Shown here one piece after another: positions 17,650-26,413 of a DNA stretch of 64,000 nucleotides. Under the pieces are notes generated by a model. It made no database searches. It was not told the DNA's origin and was given only the letters and a program-made list of their open reading frames with translations. Every line of letters begins with the position of its first letter. The stretch's first letter is position 1. The DNA is taken from NCBI GenBank assembly GCA_017427685.1, contig JAFRSH010000031.1, positions 108,112 to 172,111 of the forward strand, given 5' to 3'. This DNA comes from Lachnospiraceae bacterium (GTDB lineage Bacteria > Bacillota > Clostridia > Lachnospirales > Lachnospiraceae). The translations under genes and the position numbers were made by a program.

Positions 17650-19191
17650 ATGGGAACCAAAAGAGAAAAACCTGTGATCATTATAAGCATAGCTGTCCTG
17701 GCAGTAATCGTGGTTGCCATACTGTTCGGGACGGGTGTGATAGATTTTGGCAAAAAAACGGGTAAGGAAAACACTCCGGAGCCCACGCAGGCCGTGAGCG
17801 AAACCGGCAGCGAGACCGCGGACGGCACTTCGCAGGCCTCCGATCCCACGCCTGCAGCTCCCGTGCCCCTCGGTCCCGGGAAATACACATGCATCATCAG
17901 AGCCATCGACATCGATTCGTGCAGGATCGAGCTCTACGACACGGAATCCGGTTCGGACCTCGAGTTCACATTCACCGCAGCGACCGACATCAGGACATCT
18001 TATGGTAAGGTGATCGGAGCCGCACTTCTTAAGGTCGGCGATATCGTCGTAGCGGAGACTCCCGACGGCTTGAAACTCGATTCCCTAAAGGGCAGCAACG
18101 ACTTTAAGACTCACAAGGACGTGATGCGTTTTACCGTCGACGCCCCGATCGGCAGGCTGACGGCAGGCAACAACGTCTACAAATACGACGACAGGATACT
18201 TGTTCTTGACGGGGGGCGCTTTATCGACATCAGCGATCTCGACAGTCTCGACGTGATCTCGCTGTTCTACCGCGACAACACGATCTTCTTCATCAAGGTC
18301 GTTTCTTCGCACGGCTTCCTTTCATTCACAGGGGCAGAAGACTTCGAGGGCGGCAGCATAAGCATTAACGGCAGCCGGACCGCCTACAGCGTCAAGTCGG
18401 GTGCGGCTGTTCCGCTTGCGGTGGGGGACTACTCCGTCTATGTGGAAAACCTTGAACTCTCAGCCTCCGCCGATATCAGGATCGACAGCCACAAGACGAC
18501 CGTGTTCGATCTTTCGCCTTACGGACGCGTGCCCGTGACGTACGGTGACGTGGTCTTCAACATCTCTCCCGAGGGCGCGCTGCTCTACATCGACGGCGTG
18601 AACACCTACTACGGTGAGCCTGTCAGCATCCCCGAGGGCTCGCACGGTATCAGGGTCGAGCTCGGCGGCTATATCGCTTTTGTCGGGACGATCGACGTCA
18701 GCGCTTCGGGCGGAACGTTCAATATCTCGCTTCCTCCCGCACCCGTGGCTAAGGAAGAGGAGCCTCCCGAGGACATCCTTTACAATGAGACGGAAGAGGC
18801 CGACGACTACCTGAGTACGGAAGACGACACAGAAGAAGATGACGGCTTTATCTTCGACGACAACACGAGTGACTCGTCGGATACAGGAAGCTTTGACGAT
18901 ACCGGTGATACAGGAACCGCGTACACGGACGACACGGATGATACCGCCGGTGACACCCCGGCATCGGGCCTTAAACTCATCATCTCATGTACCGAGGGAA
19001 CTTCGGTCTACATCAACGGAACGCTTGCGGCGACAGTCTCGGGCGGCAGTGCCGTGTGCGACAAGCCGCGCGCCGGAACCGTGACGGTGAGACTTGCTCT
19101 CGACGGCTACATCTCGCGTACCTACACCGTTTCGATCGAGGACGACGGCGAGGATGCCGTGTTCACTTTCCCTGCGATGGTCAAGCAGTAA
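17650..19191 (+). CDS. Membrane-anchored PEGA-domain surface protein
   Basis: 513 residues, not recognised beyond its domains. A membrane helix at about 12-33 anchors it, followed by a Thr/Ser/Glu/Pro linker and a beta-rich region (75-300). Two PEGA-like domains follow: one near 295-365 (SPEGALLYIDGV, GSHGIRVELGGY) and one at the C-terminus (about 440-510: EGTSVYINGTLAA, LALDGYISRTYTV). They are separated by a low-complexity Asp/Thr-rich stretch (375-435). PEGA domains are surface beta modules related to S-layer and wall proteins. The gene may be in an operon with cca. Function is unknown. Confidence 0.7.
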   Translation: MGTKREKPVIIISIAVLAVIVVAILFGTGVIDFGKKTGKENTPEPTQAVSETGSETADGTSQASDPTPAAPVPLGPGKYTCIIRAIDIDSCRIELYDTESGSDLEFTFTAATDIRTSYGKVIGAALLKVGDIVVAETPDGLKLDSLKGSNDFKTHKDVMRFTVDAPIGRLTAGNNVYKYDDRILVLDGGRFIDISDLDSLDVISLFYRDNTIFFIKVVSSHGFLSFTGAEDFEGGSISINGSRTAYSVKSGAAVPLAVGDYSVYVENLELSASADIRIDSHKTTVFDLSPYGRVPVTYGDVVFNISPEGALLYIDGVNTYYGEPVSIPEGSHGIRVELGGYIAFVGTIDVSASGGTFNISLPPAPVAKEEEPPEDILYNETEEADDYLSTEDDTEEDDGFIFDDNTSDSSDTGSFDDTGDTGTAYTDDTDDTAGDTPASGLKLIISCTEGTSVYINGTLAATVSGGSAVCDKPRAGTVTVRLALDGYISRTYTVSIEDDGEDAVFTFPAMVKQ

Positions 19192-19221
19192 AAGCAAATT
19201 ATGAATACCTATTTCGCAACT

Positions 19222-19252
19222 AACCCTGTTGATAAAATATGTCAACAGGGTT
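19222..19252 (+). terminator. Hairpin terminator after the PEGA-domain gene
   Basis: An 11-bp perfect stem (AACCCTGTTGA and TCAACAGGGTT) with a 9-base loop. The following T-tract is poor, so termination may be incomplete. Confidence 0.6.
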
Positions 19253-19318
19253 ATACTCATGACCTGTAAAACTCCGAACGACACAGTTCCGGTAAGAACA
19301 ATCCAAAGAGGAGGAAAC

Positions 19319-20266
19319 ATGAATTCTTTCGATTTCAATTTTCAAAGACTTAAGAAACCGATCAAATATGTGCTGCTCGCTGTAGTGCTCGTGATACTCG
19401 GATTCGGTTCCTTTTTCACCCTGAGTGAACAGGAAGCCGCAGTCATCACTACATTCGGTAACGCATCATCGGTTACGGATTCGGGTCTTCATTTCAAGAT
19501 CCCTTTCATTCAGCAGGTTACCAAGGTCGACACGACCATCAAGGGTTTCCCTATCGGTTACGAAGAGGGTTCGTCCGTTTCGATCGAGGACGAGTCTCTG
19601 ATGATCACGTCGGATTTCAACTTTGTAAATGTTGATTTCTATGTTGAGTACAAGGTTATTGATCCGATCAAGTATCTGTATGCTTCACAGAACCCCGTGA
19701 CGATCCTCAAGACCATTTCGCAGTCCTGCATACGTTCCGAGATCGGCTCCTACGACGTCGACAGCGTCATCACGACAGGTAAGAGCGAGATCCAGGCCAA
19801 CATCCGTGAGAAGATCTCCAAGCACCTCGAAGACAACGACCTCGGACTTCAGCTTGTGAACATCACGATCCAGGATTCGGAGCCCCCGACATCGGAAGTC
19901 CTTGAAGCGTTCATGAACGTTGAGTCCGCTAAGCAGGGCGCCGACACCGCGATCAACAATGCCAAGAAATACCGTAACGAGCAGATCCCTCAGGCAGAGG
20001 CACAGATCGACCAGATCCTAAAGGAGGCCAACTCCACCAAGGAAGCCCGTATCAACGAGGCCGAAGGTCAGGTTGCAAGATTTAACGCTCTTTACTCCGA
20101 GTACACAAAGTACCCGCTCATCACAAAGCAGCGAATGTTCTTTGAGGCAATGGAGGAACTCCTTCCCGACCTTAAGGTCTACATCGATAATTCTGACGGA
20201 AGCGAGACGCAGAAGCTTCTTCCTCTCGAACCGCTCATGGAAATTAATGACAAGGAGGTAAAGTGA
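19319..20266 (+). CDS. SPFH/band-7 membrane protease regulator, HflK-like
   Basis: 315 residues from ATG 19319, preceded by AAAGAGGAGG; an in-frame start further upstream (19229) would fall inside the preceding hairpin. One N-terminal membrane helix (about 17-39) is followed by a band-7 domain: SEQEAAVITTFG, GLHFKIPFIQQV and an Ala/Glu-rich coiled coil near the end (EAQIDQILKEANSTKEARI). In enterobacteria HflK and HflC form a cage around FtsH. The pair here, with stop and start one base apart, fits that arrangement. No ftsH is seen nearby. Confidence 0.85.
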   Translation: MNSFDFNFQRLKKPIKYVLLAVVLVILGFGSFFTLSEQEAAVITTFGNASSVTDSGLHFKIPFIQQVTKVDTTIKGFPIGYEEGSSVSIEDESLMITSDFNFVNVDFYVEYKVIDPIKYLYASQNPVTILKTISQSCIRSEIGSYDVDSVITTGKSEIQANIREKISKHLEDNDLGLQLVNITIQDSEPPTSEVLEAFMNVESAKQGADTAINNAKKYRNEQIPQAEAQIDQILKEANSTKEARINEAEGQVARFNALYSEYTKYPLITKQRMFFEAMEELLPDLKVYIDNSDGSETQKLLPLEPLMEINDKEVK

Positions 20267-20267
20267 T

Positions 20268-21182
20268 ATGGCTGATACAGTAGAAAACGACAACATCGAA
20301 CGCATCAGACAGCCCCGTAAAAAGGCGCCTATCATCATCGCTGCCATCCTTGCGGTGATCGCTATCATCGTTCTCTCCAATTCGCTCGTTGTGACGATGG
20401 AGAACGAGTACACACTTGTTAAGCAGTTCGGAAAGATCGAGAAGATCGTTCCCGAAGCGGGACTTTCGTTCAAGGTTCCCTTCATCCAGACCACGGACAC
20501 ACTTCCCAACACGCTTCTTATCTACGATCTGACCCAGTCGGACGTTATCACGGAAGACAAGAAAACGATGGTTGTCGACAGCTACGTCCTCTGGAAGATC
20601 GTCGATCCCCTGAAGTTTGTCCAGACCCTTACGCTCATCCCCAACGCCGAGAGCCGTATCAACACCATCGTGTACAACTCGATGAAGAACGTTATCTCGA
20701 GCATGGAGCAGCAGGAAGTCATCACGTCACGTGACGGCGTCCTCAACGAGATGATCATGAACAACATCGGTTCCACGATGGACCAGTACGGTATCAAGTT
20801 CATCTCCGTCGAGACAAAGCATCTCGATCTCCCCGGTGACAACAAAGCAGCCGTTTACGAGCGTATGATCTCGGAGCGTAACAACATCGCCGCATCCTAC
20901 ACCGCTTCCGGTGAGTCGGATGCCAAGAAGATCAGGACCGAAACCGATAACGAGATCGTTGTCAGCGTTTCGGAGGCAGAAGCCAAAGCCGAGAAGATCA
21001 TCTCCGAGGGTGAGGCAGAGTACATGAGGATCCTCTCCGGTGCGTACAACACCGCGGACCGTGCAGACTTCTACACATTTGTAAGATCCCTCGATGCAGC
21101 CAAGAAATCCTTAAAGGGTGACAAAACTCTCATCCTTGACAGCAAATCTCCGCTTGCACAGATCTTTAACGAAGCAGAGTAA
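20268..21182 (+). CDS. SPFH/band-7 membrane protein, HflC-like
   Basis: 304 residues. The membrane helix is at about 22-43. The band-7 domain contains ENEYTLVKQFGKIEKI, GLSFKVPFIQTTD and DSYVLWKIVDPLKF. A helical C-terminal segment (SEAEAKAEKIISEGEAEYM, YTFVRSLDAAKKSL) matches HflC family members. It starts one base after the HflK-like gene and has its own site (AAGGAGGTAAAG). It should form hetero-oligomers with that partner on the membrane and modulate FtsH-type proteolysis; this is from family knowledge, not from motifs. Confidence 0.87.
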   Translation: MADTVENDNIERIRQPRKKAPIIIAAILAVIAIIVLSNSLVVTMENEYTLVKQFGKIEKIVPEAGLSFKVPFIQTTDTLPNTLLIYDLTQSDVITEDKKTMVVDSYVLWKIVDPLKFVQTLTLIPNAESRINTIVYNSMKNVISSMEQQEVITSRDGVLNEMIMNNIGSTMDQYGIKFISVETKHLDLPGDNKAAVYERMISERNNIAASYTASGESDAKKIRTETDNEIVVSVSEAEAKAEKIISEGEAEYMRILSGAYNTADRADFYTFVRSLDAAKKSLKGDKTLILDSKSPLAQIFNEAE

Positions 21183-21203
21183 TTCGATCGATCAGAGATT
21201 ACG

Positions 21204-21240
21204 GGACTCCCGGGGCAGTGTATCTCCGGGAGTCCTTTCT
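21204..21240 (+). terminator. Rho-independent terminator of the SPFH pair
   Basis: A 10-bp stem (GGACTCCCGG and CCGGGAGTCC) with a 12-base loop, followed by TTTCTT. Confidence 0.85.
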
Positions 21241-21281
21241 TGTGAACTTGCCGCAGACACTTGTCACGCACCCGCAAAACC

Positions 21282-21310
21282 TTTACAGACAGGCGAAAAT
21301 AGGGTATAAT
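21282..21310 (+). promoter_or_regulatory. Promoter of the large hybrid kinase gene
   Basis: TTTACA, 17 bases, TATAAT. It gives a leader of about 120 bases before the ATG at 21435, which carries the hairpin element described at 21384-21430. Confidence 0.8.
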
Positions 21311-21383
21311 CAACATGTATGTTTTCCGCGATTTGCGGTACTTATCTGAGGATTATGGGAGCTACTTCTTCGTTGAAGTGTAT

Positions 21384-21430
21384 TGCGAGGAAACGCAGTC
21401 GGTAGATAACCGACTGCAAAGAGGAGGGTG
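21384..21430 (+). promoter_or_regulatory. Leader hairpin element, copy 1 (shared with rnfC)
   Basis: The sequence TGCGAGGAAACGCAGTCGG leads into a 9-bp perfect stem (GCAGTCGGT at 21395-21403 and ACCGACTGC at 21409-21417, loop AGATA), immediately followed by AAAGAGGAGG. A short competing stem (TGCG with CGCA) overlaps it. A close copy stands in front of rnfC (42855-42900). This suggests a cis-acting mRNA element next to the ribosome binding site. Confidence 0.5.
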
Positions 21431-21434
21431 ATGC

Positions 21435-24400
21435 ATGAACAACTATATAATCGAATTTGATTATGCTGCCCTCGTAATATACGGTATCCTTCTTTTCTTA
21501 TACTACCCCAAGAGCAGTACCGGCGGCACGGCCGGAAGAAGCTACAAGAAGCTCATCAGTGTTTCGGCGAGCGCCACGCTCCTTGATATACTCACCGTTT
21601 ATGTCGGTTACGATACATCGATCTGGTCCGAGTGGTTCATCTGGGGCATTAACATTTTATATCTCTGTGCGCAGAACCTCATGCCGCACGTACAGCTCAT
21701 GTATACAAGGTCACTCGTCGGGATCGAGAAGGGTGCCCGTCAGTCGCTTTACATGATCTTTTCGGCGGTCACGTACACAGTGGCACTGTTTGTCATCATC
21801 ACGTCTCCCGCGCTCGGTCTCGGGTTCTACCTCGACGAGGACCTGAACTATCATCAGGGCAAGGGGATGTACGTACTCTACGGACTCGCGTTCCTCGTGA
21901 TGATCGTTACCATCATCAACATCATCGCGAACCGCAAGAAGATGCACGGCAGAGCGAGGGCATCGATCTACGTCCTCGTTATCATCAACATGTCGAGCAT
22001 GTTCGCGCAGTTCATGCTCGAGAACCTGCTCATCACATGCTTCACCTCGTCGTGTGCCTGCCTGATCGTCTTCGTCCTGCTCCAGAACCCCAACCAGGCT
22101 CTTGACAGTTCGACCGGTTTCCTGACACGCAGTACTCTTACGATCTCGATCGGAGAGCATCTCGCACGTGCGAGGGGCATGAGGATCCTTTTACTCGTCC
22201 CCGACAACGCCAAAAGCATCGGTGCCGTTCTGGGCTTTGAGAAGTATCATGCACTCCTCAAAGAGATCGGCAACTATTTCAAGAAGTTTTTTAAGACTGA
22301 CGCATATATGGTCGAGGACGACTGTATCGGCTTTGTGGTTCAGCGTGATGTCAATCCGGAGTATTTCCGCAACAGCGTGAAGAACAGGTTCAATAAGGAT
22401 TGGCAGGTGGGTGACCTCCTTATCAGCAGGACCTGCAGTGTCGGTATAGTCGAGACCCACGATGACGATTCGACCGAATCTCTCCTCAACGCGATCGATT
22501 ACTCACTCGACAAGCTCCGCACACTTGGGAGTTCGACCTTCTATATCGCCGAGGAAGAGGCTTACAGTCATGAGACGCTCATAAGCATGAGCGAGAAGGT
22601 GAAGACTCTCGAGGAAGAGTCAAGAGAAGCCAAGGAAGCCAGGGAACAGGCGCAGAGAGCAGACTTTGAGAAGAGTATGTTCCTTGCGAACATGTCGCAC
22701 GAGATCAGGACGCCCATGAACGCCATCATAGGCATGACCGACCTGATCCTCAGGGACGACATCAACGAACGTGTCAGAGCCAACGCGATCGATATCAAGA
22801 ACGCGAGCGATTCGCTCCTCGGTATCATCAACGATGTGCTCGATATCTCCAAGGTTGAGTCCGGAAGGCTCGAGCTTGTCAACGACGAGTACGACCTCAG
22901 GATGATGCTCACCGGGATAGTGAGCCTTATATCGACCAGGATCAGCAAGGACAAGGTGGAATTCATCGTCGATATCGACAAGACTCTGCCCCGCAAGCTC
23001 ATCGGCGACGAGGTCAGGGTTCGCCAGGTCTTTGTCAACGTACTTAACAACGCGGCCAAGTTTACCAAAGAAGGTCATATCAAGCTCGTGGTCAGAGGAA
23101 CGAAGGAGAATGATGCCTTCAGACTCTGTGTTCGTGTCGAGGACACCGGCACGGGCATCAGGCAGGAGGATATGTCCAAGCTCTTCAAGACCTTCTCGAG
23201 GATCGAGGACAAAGAGAACCATTTCGTCGAGGGCACGGGACTCGGACTTGCGCTCTGCAGGAAGCTGCTCAACGGAATGCACGGCGACATCGGTGTCAGG
23301 AGCGAGTACGGCAAGGGCTCCGTTTTCTCGTTCGATATCCTTCAGGGGATCTGCGGCGATGCTCCGATACTTGATTTTGACGACCCCGATGACAAGAATG
23401 CGATCATGATACTTGCACGTGACCGGTCCGACAGGAGGATCTCGCAGGTAGAGTCGGTGCTCCGCGATCTCTCTGTCAGGTACGCGTACTGCGCGACCAG
23501 TGAGGACGTTGAACGCGCGATGGCATCGAACAGGATCGTTGCCGTTTTCTCCTACAAGAAGATCTACTCCGACTACGTGGACTGGCTTGAAGGTATCGGC
23601 AAGCCGGTGATAGCACTTTTCCCGCTTCCGGGAGAACGCTACGACGACATGCCGAACGTTTCACTCGTCTCGGAGCCCATATACTCACTCGGTATTGCAA
23701 GGATCCTCGAAGGCAACGACCGCAGTGCTTCCACGGCCGACACATTGAGTGCGCCGGAGGCAAGGGTACTTGTTGTCGATGACAACATAGTCAACCTTAA
23801 GGTCGTAGACGGACTCCTTAAGTGCTTTGACATTACCCCGGATTCCGTTACTTCCGGTCCCGAAGCGATCGAGAGGATCAAGGGCGGCGGTTATGACCTT
23901 GTTTTCCTTGATCACATGATGCCGGGTATGGACGGTATCGAAACACTCGAGAAGATCAGAGAGCTTCCCGGAGAGGATGCGAACGTCTGCACTGTTGCGC
24001 TTACCGCCAACGCGGTCAACGACGCACGCAGCATGTTTATGGATGCCGGATTTGACGGGTACCTCTCCAAGCCGGTCGATATCAGAGAGCTTGAGAGACT
24101 GCTCATCGAGAAGCTTCCTTCCAAGCTTGTGACGCTCAAGGATTCGAGTGTTCCTAAGGAGAAGAAGACTCCGAAGCTGCCCAACATACCGGGCGTCGAC
24201 ATGGTTCGCGGTATCAAGGCATGCGCCGGCAAGACAGACAGGTACATAGAAGTGTTGCGTACTTTCTACGGCAGCGGCAAGTCACAGTATGCAAGGATCG
24301 AAAAGCTCTACAACATGAAGGACCAGAAGAATCTCAGGATCGAGGTTCACGGCCTCAAGAGCGTATCGGCATCGATCGGAGCCACAGACCTGTCGAACCT

Positions 24401-24776
24401 TTCGCTCGCGATGGAGAACGCCGTCAAGAACGACGACATGGCTTTCGTGAACACGAACATACAGGCACTTCTGTCCATGTATTCGAAGCTGCTCAAGCAG
24501 CTTGAGACATACTTTGACGCAGAGGACGATCTGTCCGGTAACTCGAGGACGATCTCTCTCGACAAGGTTCGCGACAAGCTTGTTTTGCTGGCGGGAGCGC
24601 TTGATGAGTTCGATGACGAGGCGGCCTGCGAGCTGATAGACGGGATCCTCGAATACGGATTCGATGTTTCGGTCCGCGGATCGATCAGACAGATCAGGGA
24701 ACAGGTCAAGATATTTGACTACAACAAAGCATCCGAGATGACGGATGAACTTATCAGGGAATTATCAGAACGATAA
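21435..24776 (+). CDS. Membrane hybrid sensor kinase with receiver and Hpt domains
   Basis: 1113 residues. Six or seven membrane helices occupy residues 8-215. A GGDEF-like fold (about 225-372) lacks the GGDEF motif and is probably inactive. A coiled coil (380-412) leads to HisKA (SHEIRTPMN, His422), HATPase (N-box NVLNNAAKF, DTGTGI, GTGLGLAL), a pseudo-receiver (about 655-760, no phosphoacceptor), a true receiver (FLDHMMPGMDG, Asp826; LSKP) and an Hpt domain (EVHGLKSVSASIGA, His972). It can therefore run a complete His-Asp-His relay in one chain and hand phosphate to the receivers encoded downstream. The signal is unknown. Confidence 0.9.
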   Translation: MNNYIIEFDYAALVIYGILLFLYYPKSSTGGTAGRSYKKLISVSASATLLDILTVYVGYDTSIWSEWFIWGINILYLCAQNLMPHVQLMYTRSLVGIEKGARQSLYMIFSAVTYTVALFVIITSPALGLGFYLDEDLNYHQGKGMYVLYGLAFLVMIVTIINIIANRKKMHGRARASIYVLVIINMSSMFAQFMLENLLITCFTSSCACLIVFVLLQNPNQALDSSTGFLTRSTLTISIGEHLARARGMRILLLVPDNAKSIGAVLGFEKYHALLKEIGNYFKKFFKTDAYMVEDDCIGFVVQRDVNPEYFRNSVKNRFNKDWQVGDLLISRTCSVGIVETHDDDSTESLLNAIDYSLDKLRTLGSSTFYIAEEEAYSHETLISMSEKVKTLEEESREAKEAREQAQRADFEKSMFLANMSHEIRTPMNAIIGMTDLILRDDINERVRANAIDIKNASDSLLGIINDVLDISKVESGRLELVNDEYDLRMMLTGIVSLISTRISKDKVEFIVDIDKTLPRKLIGDEVRVRQVFVNVLNNAAKFTKEGHIKLVVRGTKENDAFRLCVRVEDTGTGIRQEDMSKLFKTFSRIEDKENHFVEGTGLGLALCRKLLNGMHGDIGVRSEYGKGSVFSFDILQGICGDAPILDFDDPDDKNAIMILARDRSDRRISQVESVLRDLSVRYAYCATSEDVERAMASNRIVAVFSYKKIYSDYVDWLEGIGKPVIALFPLPGERYDDMPNVSLVSEPIYSLGIARILEGNDRSASTADTLSAPEARVLVVDDNIVNLKVVDGLLKCFDITPDSVTSGPEAIERIKGGGYDLVFLDHMMPGMDGIETLEKIRELPGEDANVCTVALTANAVNDARSMFMDAGFDGYLSKPVDIRELERLLIEKLPSKLVTLKDSSVPKEKKTPKLPNIPGVDMVRGIKACAGKTDRYIEVLRTFYGSGKSQYARIEKLYNMKDQKNLRIEVHGLKSVSASIGATDLSNLSLAMENAVKNDDMAFVNTNIQALLSMYSKLLKQLETYFDAEDDLSGNSRTISLDKVRDKLVLLAGALDEFDDEAACELIDGILEYGFDVSVRGSIRQIREQVKIFDYNKASEMTDELIRELSER

Positions 24777-24795
24777 GAAAGAGGGTGTCGGATTA

Positions 24796-25152
24796 ATGTA
24801 CAACATTCTTGCGGTGGATGACAATCCCGCAAATCTCACCCTTGTAAGGGAGACACTCAGGGACCGTTACAAGGTGAATGTGGTCACATCGGGGGAGCAG
24901 GCGCTCAGGTATGTCGGCATCAAGAAGCCCGACCTTATCCTCCTTGACATCTGTATGCCGGGGATGGACGGACTTGCCACACTTCGCGAGCTAAACAAGA
25001 TCGAAGACCGTACATGGAAGGTCGTGATACTGACCGCGGTTGCCGATCGCGAGATCGAGATCGAGAGCAGAGGGCTCGGAGCGGTCGGTTTTATCGCTAA
25101 ACCCTTCGTTCCGGAGGAAATGATCAAAACCGTTGAGGCGCTGATCGGATAA
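24796..25152 (+). CDS. Stand-alone response regulator receiver
   Basis: 118 residues, a single receiver domain (CheY/Spo0F size) with the acidic pair in AVDDNPANL, phosphoacceptor Asp in LLDICMPGMDG, Thr in ILTAVAD and Lys in IAKPF. There is no output domain. The ATG at 24796, 19 bases after the kinase stop, has AGAAAGAGGG upstream. It is the natural recipient of phosphate from the Hpt domain of the upstream hybrid kinase and could shuttle it to the free Hpt protein or act by protein binding. Confidence 0.92.
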   Translation: MYNILAVDDNPANLTLVRETLRDRYKVNVVTSGEQALRYVGIKKPDLILLDICMPGMDGLATLRELNKIEDRTWKVVILTAVADREIEIESRGLGAVGFIAKPFVPEEMIKTVEALIG

Positions 25153-25224
25153 GTTTGAAAAATCTGTGACCACTGCTTGCGTGTCTTGTTATTTGGACAG
25201 ATCTGTGTTATATATATTTAGTAT

Positions 25225-25290
25225 GCGCCACTGTGTTTTTGTGGCGCGTGGGGAGGTATCCGTAGCTACCGCTAAATCTAACCGGATACC
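25225..25290 (+). promoter_or_regulatory. Tandem leader hairpins before the FKBP-like lipoprotein gene
   Basis: Two stems follow a TTGTTA-N17-TATATA promoter-like sequence (25186-25214): GCGCCAC/GTGGCGC (25225-25247, T-rich loop) and GGTATCCG/CGGATACC (25255-25290, 20-base loop). The second ends 14 bases before the start codon. They could be an attenuator or an mRNA stabiliser; no known riboswitch class was recognised. Confidence 0.4.
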
Positions 25291-25304
25291 GAAATGAGAG
25301 TGTT

Positions 25305-26381
25305 ATGAAAACAAGAATTTTGATCGTAATGTGTGTACTTGCCTGCCTTTGTCTGACCGCATGCGGAACACACGATATCATCTCCGGGTACAACAGTGGG
25401 GATGTTAAACTCGGACAGTATAAAGAGGTTACTTACGACCCTCAGGAAGTGGTCGTTACCGACGAAGAGATCAGTGAGAAGGTTCAGACCAACCTCATCA
25501 ACAATCACGAACAGAACGTTGACGTTGAAGGCAAGACAGTCGTTGAAGAAGGCGACCTTATCATCTGTGATTACACAGGATACACGGACGGGGTGGCTTT
25601 CGACGGCGGAAGCACCACGGACGCCGAGATCCAGGTCGGAGCATCGGGTATGATCCCCGGCTTTATGGAAGGCTTTATCGGAGCCGAGATCGGAGTTGAG
25701 AAGGAATTCGATGTTACTTTCCCCGATCCCTACGAAGTCAACCCTGACCTCGCAGGTAAGCCCGCAACTTTCAAGATCCTCGTTAAAAGGATCGTTAAGA
25801 AGGAGCTTCCCCAGTACACTGACGAGATTGTTCAGAAGTACTCCGAGTACACAACGACCGCAGAGTACGATGAAAGTATCCGTACATCCCTCACCGAGGA
25901 GAAGCAGAAGTCGGCCGACACCAAGAAGAAGTACGACATCATGCTCAAGATCATCCGCGCCAGCGAATTCGACGAGCGTGCACTTGCTCCTCATGTGATC
26001 GAGAACCGCGAAAGACTCCTTTCGGACAGCGATCAGCTGTACCAGTCATATCTCGGAGTAGACGCGTACACCTACTACACTTCCTACCTTCAGATGTCTG
26101 ATGAGGAATTCAGCGATTACTTTGATTCCCTCGCAAAGATGCAGACAGAGTACACTTACCTTCTTGCCGCAGTAGCCGATAAGGAAGACCTTACCGCTAC
26201 CGATGCCGAGATCGACGAGCTCGCTGACAAGATGAGAGAAAGCTACGGCTACGAGACACTTGAGGATATGTACACATCCCTTAAGTCTACATACAACGAG
26301 CCTGCAAGAGATGTTGTTGCTTCACAGGTTAGGCTCAACAAGGCACTTGAGCTGATCACATCAACTGCTTTACCCAACTAA
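25305..26381 (+). CDS. Trigger-factor/FKBP-like lipoprotein, putative extracytoplasmic prolyl isomerase
   Basis: 358 residues with lipobox LCLTAC (Cys20). An FKBP-type PPIase domain spans about 80-165 (GDLIICDYTGYTDGVAFDGG, MIPGFMEGFIGAEIGVEKEF). The remaining 190 residues are helical and resemble the trigger-factor C-terminal arm (VIENRERLLSDSDQLYQSYL, DEIDELADKM-like). It probably assists folding of exported proteins at the outer face of the membrane. It lies between a receiver gene and an HD-GYP gene; the 32-bp gap to the latter suggests cotranscription, but a functional link to signalling is unproven. Confidence 0.85.
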   Translation: MKTRILIVMCVLACLCLTACGTHDIISGYNSGDVKLGQYKEVTYDPQEVVVTDEEISEKVQTNLINNHEQNVDVEGKTVVEEGDLIICDYTGYTDGVAFDGGSTTDAEIQVGASGMIPGFMEGFIGAEIGVEKEFDVTFPDPYEVNPDLAGKPATFKILVKRIVKKELPQYTDEIVQKYSEYTTTAEYDESIRTSLTEEKQKSADTKKKYDIMLKIIRASEFDERALAPHVIENRERLLSDSDQLYQSYLGVDAYTYYTSYLQMSDEEFSDYFDSLAKMQTEYTYLLAAVADKEDLTATDAEIDELADKMRESYGYETLEDMYTSLKSTYNEPARDVVASQVRLNKALELITSTALPN

Positions 26382-26413
26382 GATTTTCGCTCTACTGAAA
26401 GAGGAGGCTTTGC

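Noticed and set aside
25255..25290. Possible preQ1-type riboswitch because of a TAGCTAC segment
   Set aside because: The stem and A-rich tail arrangement of preQ1 aptamers is not present; it is better described as a simple hairpin.
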